Of a DNA stretch of 64,000 nucleotides, positions 18,835 through 28,300 are shown in pieces. The notes beneath the pieces are model-generated. The model worked only from the letters and a program-made list of their open reading frames with translations. It was not told where the DNA came from and ran no database searches. Each line of letters opens with the position of its first letter. The first letter of the stretch is position 1. The stretch is from Candidatus Nitrotoga sp. M5. GTDB lineage: Bacteria; Pseudomonadota; Gammaproteobacteria; Burkholderiales; Gallionellaceae. The stretch covers positions 62,001-126,000 of the forward strand of contig NZ_CAKMNW010000067.1 of assembly GCF_927904885.1 (NCBI RefSeq). Direction: 5' to 3'. The position numbers and the translations under genes are program-made.

Positions 18835-19326
18835 TTAATTATGTTCAAGAGCTCTTGCCTAATGTCAGAATATCTATAAATTTAATTACTTAAAGTGTGA
18901 ATAGACTAAAGTCGATCACATGATGTAATTCTACAAACGAGTATTTTAGCTTGTTTGGTTGATAGTATCGGTTTAAAAGGTAAAAAATTTACCCGCAAAG
19001 TTGAGCTTGATATCGAAATTTTGGTTCATTCGGTAATTAAAGATACGCCGTAGAGCTGAATGCAATAGTTAAGTGAGGTCTTGCCCATATCGCTTATGAG
19101 CCTTACTGATGTTTGAGATTTCATACTTACCCGCTCTCAGTATGCGCCGAATTACTAAGTTCAGGTTTGCTATCAACTTGAGCCAGCAGTCTGCCGAATA
19201 TTCAATAACCGTAGCGAAAACTGTGCTGAGCAAGGGGTGCTTTTTCAAGCTTTCACTTTACGGTGAAATGCTGTTAGCACAATATTCGACAGGCTGCTAG
19301 TGCCATAACTCTCGAACATTTTTTGA
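18835..19326. other. AT-rich island spacer with repeat element
   Basis: I find no supported gene in these 492 bp. A 63-codon reading frame at 19109-19300 overlaps the repeat element and has no recognisable features. The element at 19185-19300 fills the right part. Confidence 0.5.
19185..19300. repeat. Inverted-repeat element, family copy C
   Basis: The ends are imperfect inverted repeats: AGCAGTCTGCCGAATATT at 19185-19202 and, in reverse complement of 19298-19281, AGCAGCCTGTCGAATATT, so 16 of 18 bases match. The right end extends to CTAG (19297-19300), matching copies A and B. It contains the inner block CGTAGCGAAAACTGTGCTG shared with copy B. At about 116 bp with no coding capacity it fits a miniature inverted-repeat element. 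It ends 27 bp before the stop codon of the DUF4157 gene. Confidence 0.55.
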
Positions 19327-20937
19327 TTAATCATCACAATGAATACTGGAAACCCCGATAATGCATCGAGGGTTGACTTCGATTCTTTTAGCAGCCATCA
19401 GGGTTCGGTCCGTGGCGTTGACGATCCTGACTGAATAGGTAAAAGCACTGGGATACCTCGCATGCCAGACCCAATTGCCACGCCCGACACGGCTTGGAAT
19501 TCGATGCCTTACTTCTGCCCGATTCCCATCAGCTTCTTCTTGGCTTACGATGGTGCCGTATTCATCTGTAACTTGAATTTCTAGATGCTCAGGCAGCTCT
19601 AAATTTTCGTCGATCTGACGCAGCCGATAATCAATTGTAACGTCTACGTGATAATCGCCCCGCCGTTCCTGTTGGATATTCATAACATCGCCACCGCCCA
19701 TCATCATTGGGAAGCCTACGCTGGCTTCGAAGCTATGTAAGGAGGGTTCATATAAGCTCAGAGGTCCCTCGGAAAGTCCGGCGCCATGAAAGGATTCGTG
19801 CAAGATCAAGCTGACCACGCTGTCGATCCCTTGCTCAATTGCGAACTGACGGATGTAGGTATTTCTATTGTTAATCCGCGTAACCGCAGCTGTTTGTAAT
19901 TCCAGTGGGAGATCGCTGTCATCTTCCTTGTGCTGTCTGACTTCAGAATCTGTGCTTGTATCCATATCGTGAATAATGCGATTTTCAACGGCTGTCTTAT
20001 ACTCCTCAAACGTAGGTTTTGGGGTCATCGACCGACCTTCGTTTTGCCAGAAAGCATCCCATAGTCGACGAAACGAATTTAGCCCGCGTGCACGCAGCAT
20101 TCTATTGGCCACGGATGCCGCCGATCGAACAATGGCCTGATGAGCTGGTGACAACCGGCCATCAGAACCGAAGCTTGCCCGCTGCAGTCCGGGCGGCTGA
20201 CCACCAACTCTGGTCTGTTGAACCACGTGGGTTAATTCATGCGCCAATAGCCTCCTGCCCGAATCAGTACCCGGCGCGTACTGATTAGCTCCGAATACAA
20301 TGTTCTGTCCGACTGTATAAGCCCTGGCATCCAGCGCCGATGCGGATTCGGGCGCCTTCCCGCCGATATGCACCTGGACGCTACTGAAGTCATATCCAAA
20401 GCGAGGTTCAAAAAATGCTTTGGTCGGTGCATTCAAGGGTTGGGCGGTATCACGTAACGCGTCTTTTACAATGGGTGGTACGTCAGATTCTCCGGAACTC
20501 TTCGCCTGCAAGCTCTTTGTATCCAACTTATGAGCTTGGCAACTTGGACAATAGTCATCATGTACAGCTGGGCCTTGTGCCGATGGTATTTCCTTACGCA
20601 TTATTTGATCAGCGACACGATCTGCCTCCTGTTCGTATGTGACTTGTGGCGTGTTGATCGTCAATTTCGTCTGAATAACGCCCGGATTGGAAGGCGTTAC
20701 GGGAATCCGGCTAAAATCGTGACCAAAGCGGACAGTTGGGGTAGCAGTTGAGTTTTCTTTAATATCCCGAGCATTGATTCCTGGTAGGTGCTTAACGGCT
20801 TGATTCCCGATCGTGCCCTGTAAGTCCAAAACTGATTTCACCTCACGGCTGTGGCCGAAAAATGGGCGACCAGGTTGCGCAGATTGTGTAGATGTATTCT
20901 GCTGACTAGCTTTCGCTTTCTGTGCGAATGTACGCAT
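19327..20937 (-). CDS. DUF4157 (eCIS-core) protein with two HExxH motifs
   Basis: The 536-residue protein carries a DUF4157/eCIS-core domain at about residues 165-243: PLNAPTKAFFEPRFGYDFSS, VQVHIGGKAPESASALDARA, then FGANQY and the zinc-protease motif LLAHELTHVVQQ (HELTH 233-237). DUF4157 proteins are found as cargo or core-associated factors of extracellular contractile injection systems, and also as orphans. The upstream part has YEQEADRVADQIM (101-113), a segment common to the family, and a CxxC at 130-133. A second motif, HESFHGAGLSEG (HESFH 380-384), lies in the C-terminal part, with a beta-rich tail after residue 420. No signal peptide is visible. AAAGGGG precedes the ATG. No other injection-system gene is in the window. 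Confidence 0.85.
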   Translation of the reverse strand: MRTFAQKAKASQQNTSTQSAQPGRPFFGHSREVKSVLDLQGTIGNQAVKHLPGINARDIKENSTATPTVRFGHDFSRIPVTPSNPGVIQTKLTINTPQVTYEQEADRVADQIMRKEIPSAQGPAVHDDYCPSCQAHKLDTKSLQAKSSGESDVPPIVKDALRDTAQPLNAPTKAFFEPRFGYDFSSVQVHIGGKAPESASALDARAYTVGQNIVFGANQYAPGTDSGRRLLAHELTHVVQQTRVGGQPPGLQRASFGSDGRLSPAHQAIVRSAASVANRMLRARGLNSFRRLWDAFWQNEGRSMTPKPTFEEYKTAVENRIIHDMDTSTDSEVRQHKEDDSDLPLELQTAAVTRINNRNTYIRQFAIEQGIDSVVSLILHESFHGAGLSEGPLSLYEPSLHSFEASVGFPMMMGGGDVMNIQQERRGDYHVDVTIDYRLRQIDENLELPEHLEIQVTDEYGTIVSQEEADGNRAEVRHRIPSRVGRGNWVWHARYPSAFTYSVRIVNATDRTLMAAKRIEVNPRCIIGVSSIHCDD

Positions 20938-21415
20938 GGTTTAAACCCCTTTGGCTGGGTTTTCAAGTGCAAAACGAATAGCAGATTATCTGCAGTCCTG
21001 CCCAAACTTGTTTTACACGCTTCTCATAATGGCAGCAGATAAACCTTGTTGAACTGAAGCTTATGGAGAGCGGGACCTATGGGGATTGTATGGATTTGCG
21101 GCACGTCGTCAAATGATGACCGGGGAGTGCGCCAGTGAGTGAGGTATATGCGGATGCTCCAACGCAAACTTTATAGCTAATTGCTGCCTGAGTGCCGCGT
21201 AAAATAATAAGTTCACACACCATTCCTGCCGTTTGGACGAGCGCACCCACGACAAGTGCAAACACAGGATTGCCGGGAGGGCGGAATAAAAAAACAGAAA
21301 GACTACTGCTGGACGGCCCAGCGGCTGCTTGTCGTACACTACCAAGTCGTGGCGGCGCAAAGTGGCGATGAGTACGAGCCAAATTTACATCAAAATTACT
21401 TAAAAAGCTTTGACC

Positions 21416-21530
21416 TGAATGCCACTAAGTTAAGGAACTTCAACACAGCTAAAATAATAAGTAAGCTAATATTGACGCGGGTTTTACGATAGTCTGAACT
21501 TGCTAAAAAGGTTTAACTTAGTGTCATTCA
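21416..21530. mobile_element. Miniature inverted-repeat element with 9-bp target duplication
   Basis: The left end is TGAATGCCACTAAGTTAAGG (21416-21435). The right end in reverse complement (21530-21511) is TGAATGACACTAAGTTAAAC, matching 17 of 20 bases. The element is flanked on both sides by GCTTTGACC (21407-21415 and 21531-21539), a perfect 9-bp direct repeat. This is the structure of a transposed, non-autonomous element. The length of the duplication fits IS4-type transposases, which would have to act from elsewhere. The 115 bp encode nothing recognisable. Confidence 0.75.
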
Positions 21531-21582
21531 GCTTTGACCTCTTTATCGCCTAAAGGGCTTTGACCCCTTTATCGGAAAAATG
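21531..21582. repeat. Imperfect 26-bp tandem repeat
   Basis: GCTTTGACCTCTTTATCG at 21531-21548 recurs as GCTTTGACCCCTTTATCG at 21557-21574, a period of 26 bp with one mismatch in the first 18. The miniature element at 21416-21530 appears to have inserted at the left edge of this repeat, which explains the third GCTTTGACC at 21407. Confidence 0.7.
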
Positions 21583-21614
21583 CTTGACGTTAAAGACGGT
21601 ATCTTCCGGGCTAG

Positions 21615-22295
21615 TTATACGCTCCCATAAGATATTTTTCCATTGTTTAGATAAGCGAGCGGTTTACAGTATTTTATTGCTTTAGGTACATATATAACCC
21701 ATGGACTTAGTGACCCGCAAGGGCCTCTGACTCCCCAAACTGTCCTGTTTTCAAACTGCCAGCAATATTCAGATTTTAATTTAGTGAATGCGGGATTTAC
21801 ATCAGCATATTTTGATTGATAATCAATACGCTCTTCTGTGTATATGATATTAGAATTCGAATGAAAAAAAGCACTACTTGATATAACTTGGCTTATTTCA
21901 TAAATGAAACTTCGTACATCATTTATTACATAACAAGTATCTAGATTGTTCTCTCTAAACCAATCTCGAAAGAGCCCCTCATTAAATAAATAGCTTGTAC
22001 AGAAGATAAAAGCATCTTCGCATCTTCTAGGGACAACGATACTCAGGTCCTTAAATGTAAGACTTCCTTGGCCTTCCATTTTGAAGATTTCAGAGATAAT
22101 AGGTTCATGTTTGTCTTTAGAAATAGTTACTGTCTCATCTATTCCTCTTATTAAATGATGCTCACCTTCAGAAGTGTCTCCGCGACTCACTCCGTGCCCA
22201 ATAATGTCCTTAAAGTCATATATTGTACCTAGCCTGAGACAGCCGGTTTCGAAGAAATTGTCAAAATGTCCTCTCTCAATAAACTTGAACAGCAT
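21615..22295 (-). CDS. Hypothetical protein, possible DUF2971-like
   Basis: This is a 226-residue soluble protein. The start (MLFKFIERGHFDNFFETGCLRLGTIYDFKD, given here only in part as FFETGCLRLGTIYDF) resembles the opening of DUF2971-type proteins, which are common in defence and accessory islands and of unknown function. The similarity is by eye and weak. It has no signal peptide or membrane helix. It is AT-rich compared with glnE next to it. An attC-like palindrome lies 22 bp upstream of its start, so it could be a captured gene cassette. It reads in the same direction as the DUF4157 gene but is separated from it by 677 bp. Confidence 0.55.
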   Translation of the reverse strand: MLFKFIERGHFDNFFETGCLRLGTIYDFKDIIGHGVSRGDTSEGEHHLIRGIDETVTISKDKHEPIISEIFKMEGQGSLTFKDLSIVVPRRCEDAFIFCTSYLFNEGLFRDWFRENNLDTCYVINDVRSFIYEISQVISSSAFFHSNSNIIYTEERIDYQSKYADVNPAFTKLKSEYCWQFENRTVWGVRGPCGSLSPWVIYVPKAIKYCKPLAYLNNGKISYGSV

Positions 22296-22317
22296 AGTCT
22301 ATGAACTCCATTTTTAC

Positions 22318-22403
22318 GTATAACGTTTCACGTTGCGCGACACCCCGAAGGGGCGTGAGCTGCGAGCTTAGCGAGTGGTGTTTGCTCGAACGTGGCGTTG
22401 AAC
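22318..22403. other. attC-like palindromic recombination site (candidate)
   Basis: An 86-bp imperfect palindrome. Its outer heptamers are GTATAAC (22318-22324) and GTTGAAC (22397-22403). The second fits the integron R' core GTTRRRY exactly. The first fits RYYYAAC except at one base. Inner boxes CACGTT (22329-22334) and AACGTG (22389-22394) are perfect complements, as are GACACC/GGTGTT further in, apart from the last pair. The loop holds a CCCCGAAGGGG hairpin. This is the layout of an integron attC site, though the spacer between R' and L' is short. No integrase is in the window. Confidence 0.4.
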
Positions 22404-22568
22404 GAAGCCGCTATCGCGGAGAAACATCCCTCAGTTACGTGATTCAATACCATAATTCATCCTCACCCCGCCTGCTAAAAAATTACTGGATCAATTACGC
22501 GATAAGCTGCGAGTGAAGCATCATGCAATCCGAACTGAGCAACGTGTTCGCTCTCCATCAGACGAACA

Positions 22569-25289
22569 TTACTGTTTTACTTGACAATATGGCCCCAAGA
22601 GTTCTTCCCATAGCGTAATCACCGATGTAATGTCGATTGTTTCCCGGTCAACTCGACAGGGTGATTGGCTATTCAGGCGCATTTTGTGTTGCAGCGCACG
22701 CAGGGTGCGGTAGCAATTGCTGGTTGCTTCGGCCAATTCTACTTTTATTAATCCTAATTTACCGGCGAGCATGAGTAGTGCCAGGTTGCCGCTGTTAGCA
22801 GTTAATTCTAGTTGGGCGTGTGCATGTGCCAGTACTAAAAATTGCACAATGAATTCAATATCAACCATGCCGCCGCGATCATGTTTGATATCGAACATGT
22901 CGCTGTCATTTGGATGGGTATCCTGCATTTTCTGGCGCATTGCTACGATCTCTTTACGCAACTCATTTAGATCTCGCGACTTGCATAACACCTTGTTGCG
23001 GATGGTTTCAAATTGTTCGCCTACTTGTGGATCTCCGGTACAGAAGCGCGCTCGAGTCAGCGCCTGATGCTCCCACACCCAGGCGTGATCTTGCTGATAT
23101 TCAGCGAATGCGGGAATGGAGCTGACTAACAGGCCGCTAGCGCCATTCGGGCGCAGGCGCAAATCTATTTCATACAAACGACCTGCTGAGGTATAGCTGC
23201 TTAACAAGGTGTTGATGCGTTGAGCCAGCTTGGCATAAATTTCTGCTGCGTCGGGATGTTGATCGTCGTACAAAAAAATCAGGTCGAGATCGGCAGAGTA
23301 GCCGAGTTCGAGACCTCCCAGTTTGCCATAAGCAATAATGGCAAACTGTGCTTGTTGTTGGTGCTTTTTGCTCGCATCACGCCAGCAAATTTGCAACACA
23401 TGGCGTAAGACAAGGTCAGCCAGGTTACTGAGATGATCGCTTAGCGTTTCTAACGGCAGCAGCCCTTGCAAATCTTTTGCCAATAAATGGAAAGTTTGGA
23501 CATGTTGAAACTGACGAAGTACATCCATTTGACGTTCTGTATCCGTATTGCATTGCTCGAGTTGTGTCAGCAGTTCTGCATCAAGAGCAATCCAATCGGG
23601 TACACGATAGATTTCACGTGCGTCGAGTAATTCATCCAGCAGAATGGGATGTTTAATCAGGTATTCGCATGCCCATTCACTGGCGCTGGCGAGTTCGATT
23701 AAAAGTGGTAAAACCTTTGGATATTCGGCCAAAAAGGCCAGGTAGGAGGCGCGTCGACTAATGCTTTCCAATAGATTCAGTATGCGTGGCAGGGTTTGGT
23801 CACGGTTGTTCGGCTCTGCACATAGTGTGATGAACTGCGGAATCAGTTTATCTATACGTTGCCGACTTGTGTTCGGCAGTTGTTTGTAACGGCCACTGTC
23901 ACGGATATGTAACAGTCGTTCAGCCAAGGTTGTTGTATCCGTATATCCTAATTTGCCAAGATCATTTTGTAACTCTTCCACATTTAAATTCTCGTGCCAA
24001 AGCACACTTGCTATGGTGCTATCTTTTTGCGTGTTGAAAATCAGGGCGAATTGTCCGCTTACCAACGAGCGGTGGTGGTTTAGTTGTTTCAACAGGGCAG
24101 CGTAATCCGGGTAGCCCATGCCTTCGGCTAGTATTGCCTGATCTGGAATGTTTTTTGGTAAATCATGAGTTTGCTGGTCATCCATATATTGCAGGCGATG
24201 CTCCAGTCTACGAAAAAACACATAAGCTTCACTCAGCGCTTCTATGATGTCTGATGTAAGTTGGCCGTGTTCGCTCAGAAGTTGCAATACTTTCAAAGTG
24301 GGACGAATGCGCAGGCTGACATCGCGTCCACCCCGTATCAATTGAAAAACTTGGGCGATAAACTCGATTTCACGAATGCCACCTGACCCCAGTTTTATAT
24401 TATCAATTCGATCGCGTCGCTGCACTTCCTGACTAATTTGTGCATGCAGTTTGCGCATGGATTCGAAAGCGCCAAAATCGAGATATTTGCGGAATATGAA
24501 TGGCTGCACGAGCTGCATGAGTTCTTGCGTTGCGGGATAATCTGCCGGAGAGATAACTCGAGCTTTAATCCAGGCGTAACGCTCCCATTCTCGTCCCTGC
24601 GCTACCAGATATTCCTCCACCGCTGCGAAACTCATTACCAGTGGTCCACTGTCACCATAGGGTCGTAAACGCATGTCTACGCGGAATACATAGCCATCCT
24701 GGGTGAGTTCGCTAATCAGGTTAATGAGGCGACGGCCCAGGCGGGAAAAAAAATCGTGGTTACTTATACTGCGAGAACCATTACTGTTGCCGTCTTCCGG
24801 GTAGAGGAAAATAAGATCAATATCAGAGGAAACATTGAGTTCCTTGCCGCCCAGTTTACCCATGCCAATTACCAGCAATTGCTGTGGTTCGCCGCTCAGT
24901 TCATCTATCGGCTGCCCATACTGTTGCTCCAGCGACTCCATAATGAAATGTTGCGCACGTTGCACGGTTAACTCTGCCAATGCTGACATGCCGGACATTA
25001 CTTCCTCTAAATCGGCCAGTCCGCCCAAATCGCGCGTTAGTAGCTTGAGCATGACGCGCTTGCGTAAGCCGCGTAGCGCACTTGACAGGGAATCTTCATC
25101 TGTTACTGGCATGGCCGCTAGCAATGCCGACATTTCATCCATGCTGCAAGGTTGATCATAGTGCTCGCGCAGCCACGGCAGCAATTCTTCTTCGCTGTCG
25201 AGCAGGCGTTGTGCATATCGACTGCAACGCAGTGCAAGCTGTAAAGTAACGTCAAAATTAGCAGCGATGGGCGTGATGGCGGTATTCAT
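22569..25289 (-). CDS. glnE: Bifunctional glutamine synthetase adenylyltransferase/deadenylase
   Basis: GlnE adds AMP to and removes it from glutamine synthetase in response to PII and glutamine, tuning nitrogen assimilation. At 906 residues it is close to the usual ~940. Both nucleotidyltransferase domains show their motifs: GMGKLGGKELNVSSDIDLIF in the N-terminal (deadenylating) half and AYGKLGGLELGYSADLDLIF in the C-terminal (adenylating) half. DMRLRPYGDSGPLV and DLRLRPNGASGLLV follow each respectively. It faces yhdP divergently across 104 bp. It marks the return to core genome after the island. Confidence 0.97.
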   Translation of the reverse strand: MNTAITPIAANFDVTLQLALRCSRYAQRLLDSEEELLPWLREHYDQPCSMDEMSALLAAMPVTDEDSLSSALRGLRKRVMLKLLTRDLGGLADLEEVMSGMSALAELTVQRAQHFIMESLEQQYGQPIDELSGEPQQLLVIGMGKLGGKELNVSSDIDLIFLYPEDGNSNGSRSISNHDFFSRLGRRLINLISELTQDGYVFRVDMRLRPYGDSGPLVMSFAAVEEYLVAQGREWERYAWIKARVISPADYPATQELMQLVQPFIFRKYLDFGAFESMRKLHAQISQEVQRRDRIDNIKLGSGGIREIEFIAQVFQLIRGGRDVSLRIRPTLKVLQLLSEHGQLTSDIIEALSEAYVFFRRLEHRLQYMDDQQTHDLPKNIPDQAILAEGMGYPDYAALLKQLNHHRSLVSGQFALIFNTQKDSTIASVLWHENLNVEELQNDLGKLGYTDTTTLAERLLHIRDSGRYKQLPNTSRQRIDKLIPQFITLCAEPNNRDQTLPRILNLLESISRRASYLAFLAEYPKVLPLLIELASASEWACEYLIKHPILLDELLDAREIYRVPDWIALDAELLTQLEQCNTDTERQMDVLRQFQHVQTFHLLAKDLQGLLPLETLSDHLSNLADLVLRHVLQICWRDASKKHQQQAQFAIIAYGKLGGLELGYSADLDLIFLYDDQHPDAAEIYAKLAQRINTLLSSYTSAGRLYEIDLRLRPNGASGLLVSSIPAFAEYQQDHAWVWEHQALTRARFCTGDPQVGEQFETIRNKVLCKSRDLNELRKEIVAMRQKMQDTHPNDSDMFDIKHDRGGMVDIEFIVQFLVLAHAHAQLELTANSGNLALLMLAGKLGLIKVELAEATSNCYRTLRALQHKMRLNSQSPCRVDRETIDITSVITLWEELLGPYCQVKQ

Positions 25290-25393
25290 AGAGGGGGCTT
25301 AAGGTTAAACTGTGACAATTTAGTCGCTCATTATAATTCTGCTATGCGTGCTTTGGTTTGTTTGTTTTCATGGCTACTTAGACGTCCCTTTTT

Positions 25394-28300
25394 ATGTTGA
25401 GAGCTTCCTTAAGTTTTTGTTGGCGCTGCTGTAGTCAATTAACTCGATTCATTCTGTTTGGAACAGTTTTGCTGTTGTTCGTTGCTGGGGGATTGTTGCT
25501 GACCTTGCGGTACTGGATATTGCCAGACATCGAACGCTATCACGACAATATTAGCGCTATGGTCAGTCACGCTGTCGGGCAACCAGTGGCTATTGGCAAG
25601 ATTGAAGCAAACTGGCAGGGCATTCGCCCGCATTTAATGTTTACCGATGTGCTTATTCTGGATAAGCAGGGGCAAATAATGCTTGCACTGCGGCAAGTAG
25701 ACAATGTGGTGTCGTGGATGACTGCTCTGACAGGTCAATTACGTCTACATAGCCTGGAGATTGATCAGCCGAATCTGTTTGTCAGGCGGGACACGCAGGG
25801 CGTGTTGCATATTGCTGGCATGGCTGTATCGAGTAATACGCCCGGTCAGCCTGCGGATCACAGGCTGGCCGATTGGTTGCTGCACCAGAAACACATTGTT
25901 GTACGTGACGCGCGCATTACTTGGCACGATGAGCAGCGTGCCGCGCCCCCGTTGATATTAAATAAAGTAAATATGCTTATTAGCAACAGTGGGCACCGTC
26001 ACAGTTTTTCGCTGCTAGCGGAACCTCCAGCGAAATTGTCTGCGCAACTGGATCTGCGTGGTGATTTTTTTGGTGCTAGTTTTGATAATTTCAATGCTTG
26101 GCGAGGGGAGTTGTATACCCAACTTGATTATGTCGATGTTGCCGCATGGAATACATGGTTACCGCTGCCAATTGCCCCCAAACGCGGCAGGGGAGCGTTG
26201 CGTGGTTGGCTAGGTGTCGAGAAAGGAAAGATTAATCAGTTTACTGCTGATCTGGCACTGGCTGATGTACAGACACAGTTGGCTGACGATTTGCCACTTC
26301 TCGATGTGGTTAGGCTGCGCGGTCGTGTTGAATGGAATGACGTAGTTCGGGGCTTTGAACTTTCCACTCGAAAATTATCAATGCAGATGGCAAATGGCTT
26401 GGTGCAGAAGCCCATTGATTTATACCTGAATATTTCAGATGCTACAGACAAACAGCCTGTTGGCGGTGCTGTGCGCGTTAATACGTTGGATATGAACAGT
26501 TTCACTCAGTTAATGCGTTTTCTGCCGTTGGCGTCTGGTTTGAAACAGCAGCTTGCTGATTTCGCGCCTAAGGGGCAGATTTCTGATATGCAAGCAAAAT
26601 GGCAGGGAGATTTTGGCAAGTTATTAAATTACGAGATTAAGGCAAGTTTCGACGAATTATCCATACGGCGTAAGGGTAAGATCCCTGGATTTACTCAGTT
26701 GAGCGGTCAAGTGGATGGTAATGATGTCAATGGTACGTTGTCGCTTAATACGCGCAATTCTACCTTAGATGCGCCGCTGATCATGCCGGAGCCTTTGGCA
26801 TTTGATTCACTTATTGCACAGTTGCGTTGGCAAAAACATGACCGTGGGATGGAAGTCAATTTTAATAAGGTTGCTATAGTCAACGCTGACCTTGCAGGAA
26901 ATGCTTTTGGTAGTTATCAAGTACTACCTCAAAGCCCTGGATTGATTGACTTGACAGTTAACCTGAAACGCGCCTCCGTAGGCCAAACAGCTCGATATAT
27001 TCCATTGATTGCATTGAATAGCGAAGCCCACGATTGGATACGAAATGCGTTGATCGGCGGGCAGGCAGATGATTTTAACCTGCGCCTGAAGGGTGATTTA
27101 AAAGATTTTCCATTTGATAGAAACCGTAATGGTTTGTTTCAGATTCGAGCCCGTGCAACTGGAGTGATGGTGGAGTATGCGAAAGGATGGCCTCGTATCG
27201 AAAATGCCGATGCAAAATTGGTGATTAAGGGTAAACGACTTGAAGTGACTGCGCCGACTGCTATGACTGTGGGTGGATCTCTGAAAAATATTAGGGTGGC
27301 TCTACCGGATATAATAAGCTCTGACCTACTATTGCAAGTGAGTGGTGAGTCTGCGGAAGAAACAAAGTATGGTCTGGATTTTATAAAGCAAAGTCCGGTG
27401 CACGGATATATTGATGGCCTCACCGATAGCATTACGTCGAGTGGTGTTGGCAATCTGAATCTGCATGTGAGTATTCCATTGAGCGGTAGTCGGCCAGCAA
27501 AGGTTTCCGGCCGTTACCATTTTTTTGACAATGAAATTCGCTTAAGTCAGCGCTTGCCGGTTCTGCATAAAGTGAATGGCGATCTGCTGTTCGATGAATC
27601 CTCAATACGCACGCAGGGCGTCACGATGCAAGTTTTGGGTGGACCTGCTACCTTGGCAGTGCATAGCCTCAAAGACGGCGCTGTAAATGCCAAGGTGGTT
27701 GGCCGCACAAATATAGATGCTTTACGTGAGGTGGCGCCGCATTCGGTTCTCAATTATCTTCGTGGTAGCAGCGATTGGGAGTCAGAAATTACGGTGTTAA
27801 ATAAACAAATTAGCCTGCAACTGACGTCTAATCTGGTCGGGTTGACGTCAGATCTGCCTGCGCCATTTACAAAACGCGCTAACGAGACTATTCCGCTGCG
27901 CTTAGAACTGAATAGCATGACTACGCAACAGGATCTGTTATCGATGCAATATGGCAAGCTTTTCAGTGCAAAATTTTTACGTGTGGATGAAGGAGCTGAA
28001 CGGGTTGTCAGACGCGGCACAGTCAATTTTGGTAATACTGGCAAGTGGTTGGAACAGGATGGCGTGTGGTTGGTTGGCACCATGCCTAAGCTGTCGTTGG
28101 AAGGTTGGGGGGCGTTGGCTAGTGCGTCAGACGAGTTGACGTCAGTAAGTATCGCGGGTGTTGACTTGATGATCCAGAAGATCAGTGGATATGGATATAA
28201 GGCAGATAATCTAATTGTCAATGCTCGTAATGTTAATGGTACGGTAGTAGCTCACCTGACCGCTAAGTCAATTAATGGGGATGTGAGCTGGCATCCGCAA

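Larger units (their letters stand above)
20938..21614. other. Island spacer with miniature element and tandem repeat
   Basis: These 677 bp have no gene I can support. Reading frames of ~80-100 codons at 21077-21382 and 21256-21492 overlap each other on opposite strands and lack family features. The right half holds a 115-bp inverted-repeat element (21416-21530) and a 26-bp imperfect tandem repeat (21531-21582). Confidence 0.55.

Noticed and set aside
19109..19300. 63-codon plus-strand frame
   Set aside because: It covers the inverted-repeat element and ends in its right terminus.
21077..21492. Overlapping reading frames of 78-101 codons on both strands
   Set aside because: They overlap each other, have no recognised family and no clear binding site. 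The right part runs into the miniature element.
21511..21620. Second possible attC downstream of the 226-residue gene (GTATAAC at the stop codon, GTTAAAC further on)
   Set aside because: The arms between the two heptamers do not pair, and GTTAAAC is part of the miniature element's terminal repeat.
22301..22516. 71-codon plus-strand frame
   Set aside because: It lies across the attC-like palindrome, and its translation reads the repeat arms. No coding features.
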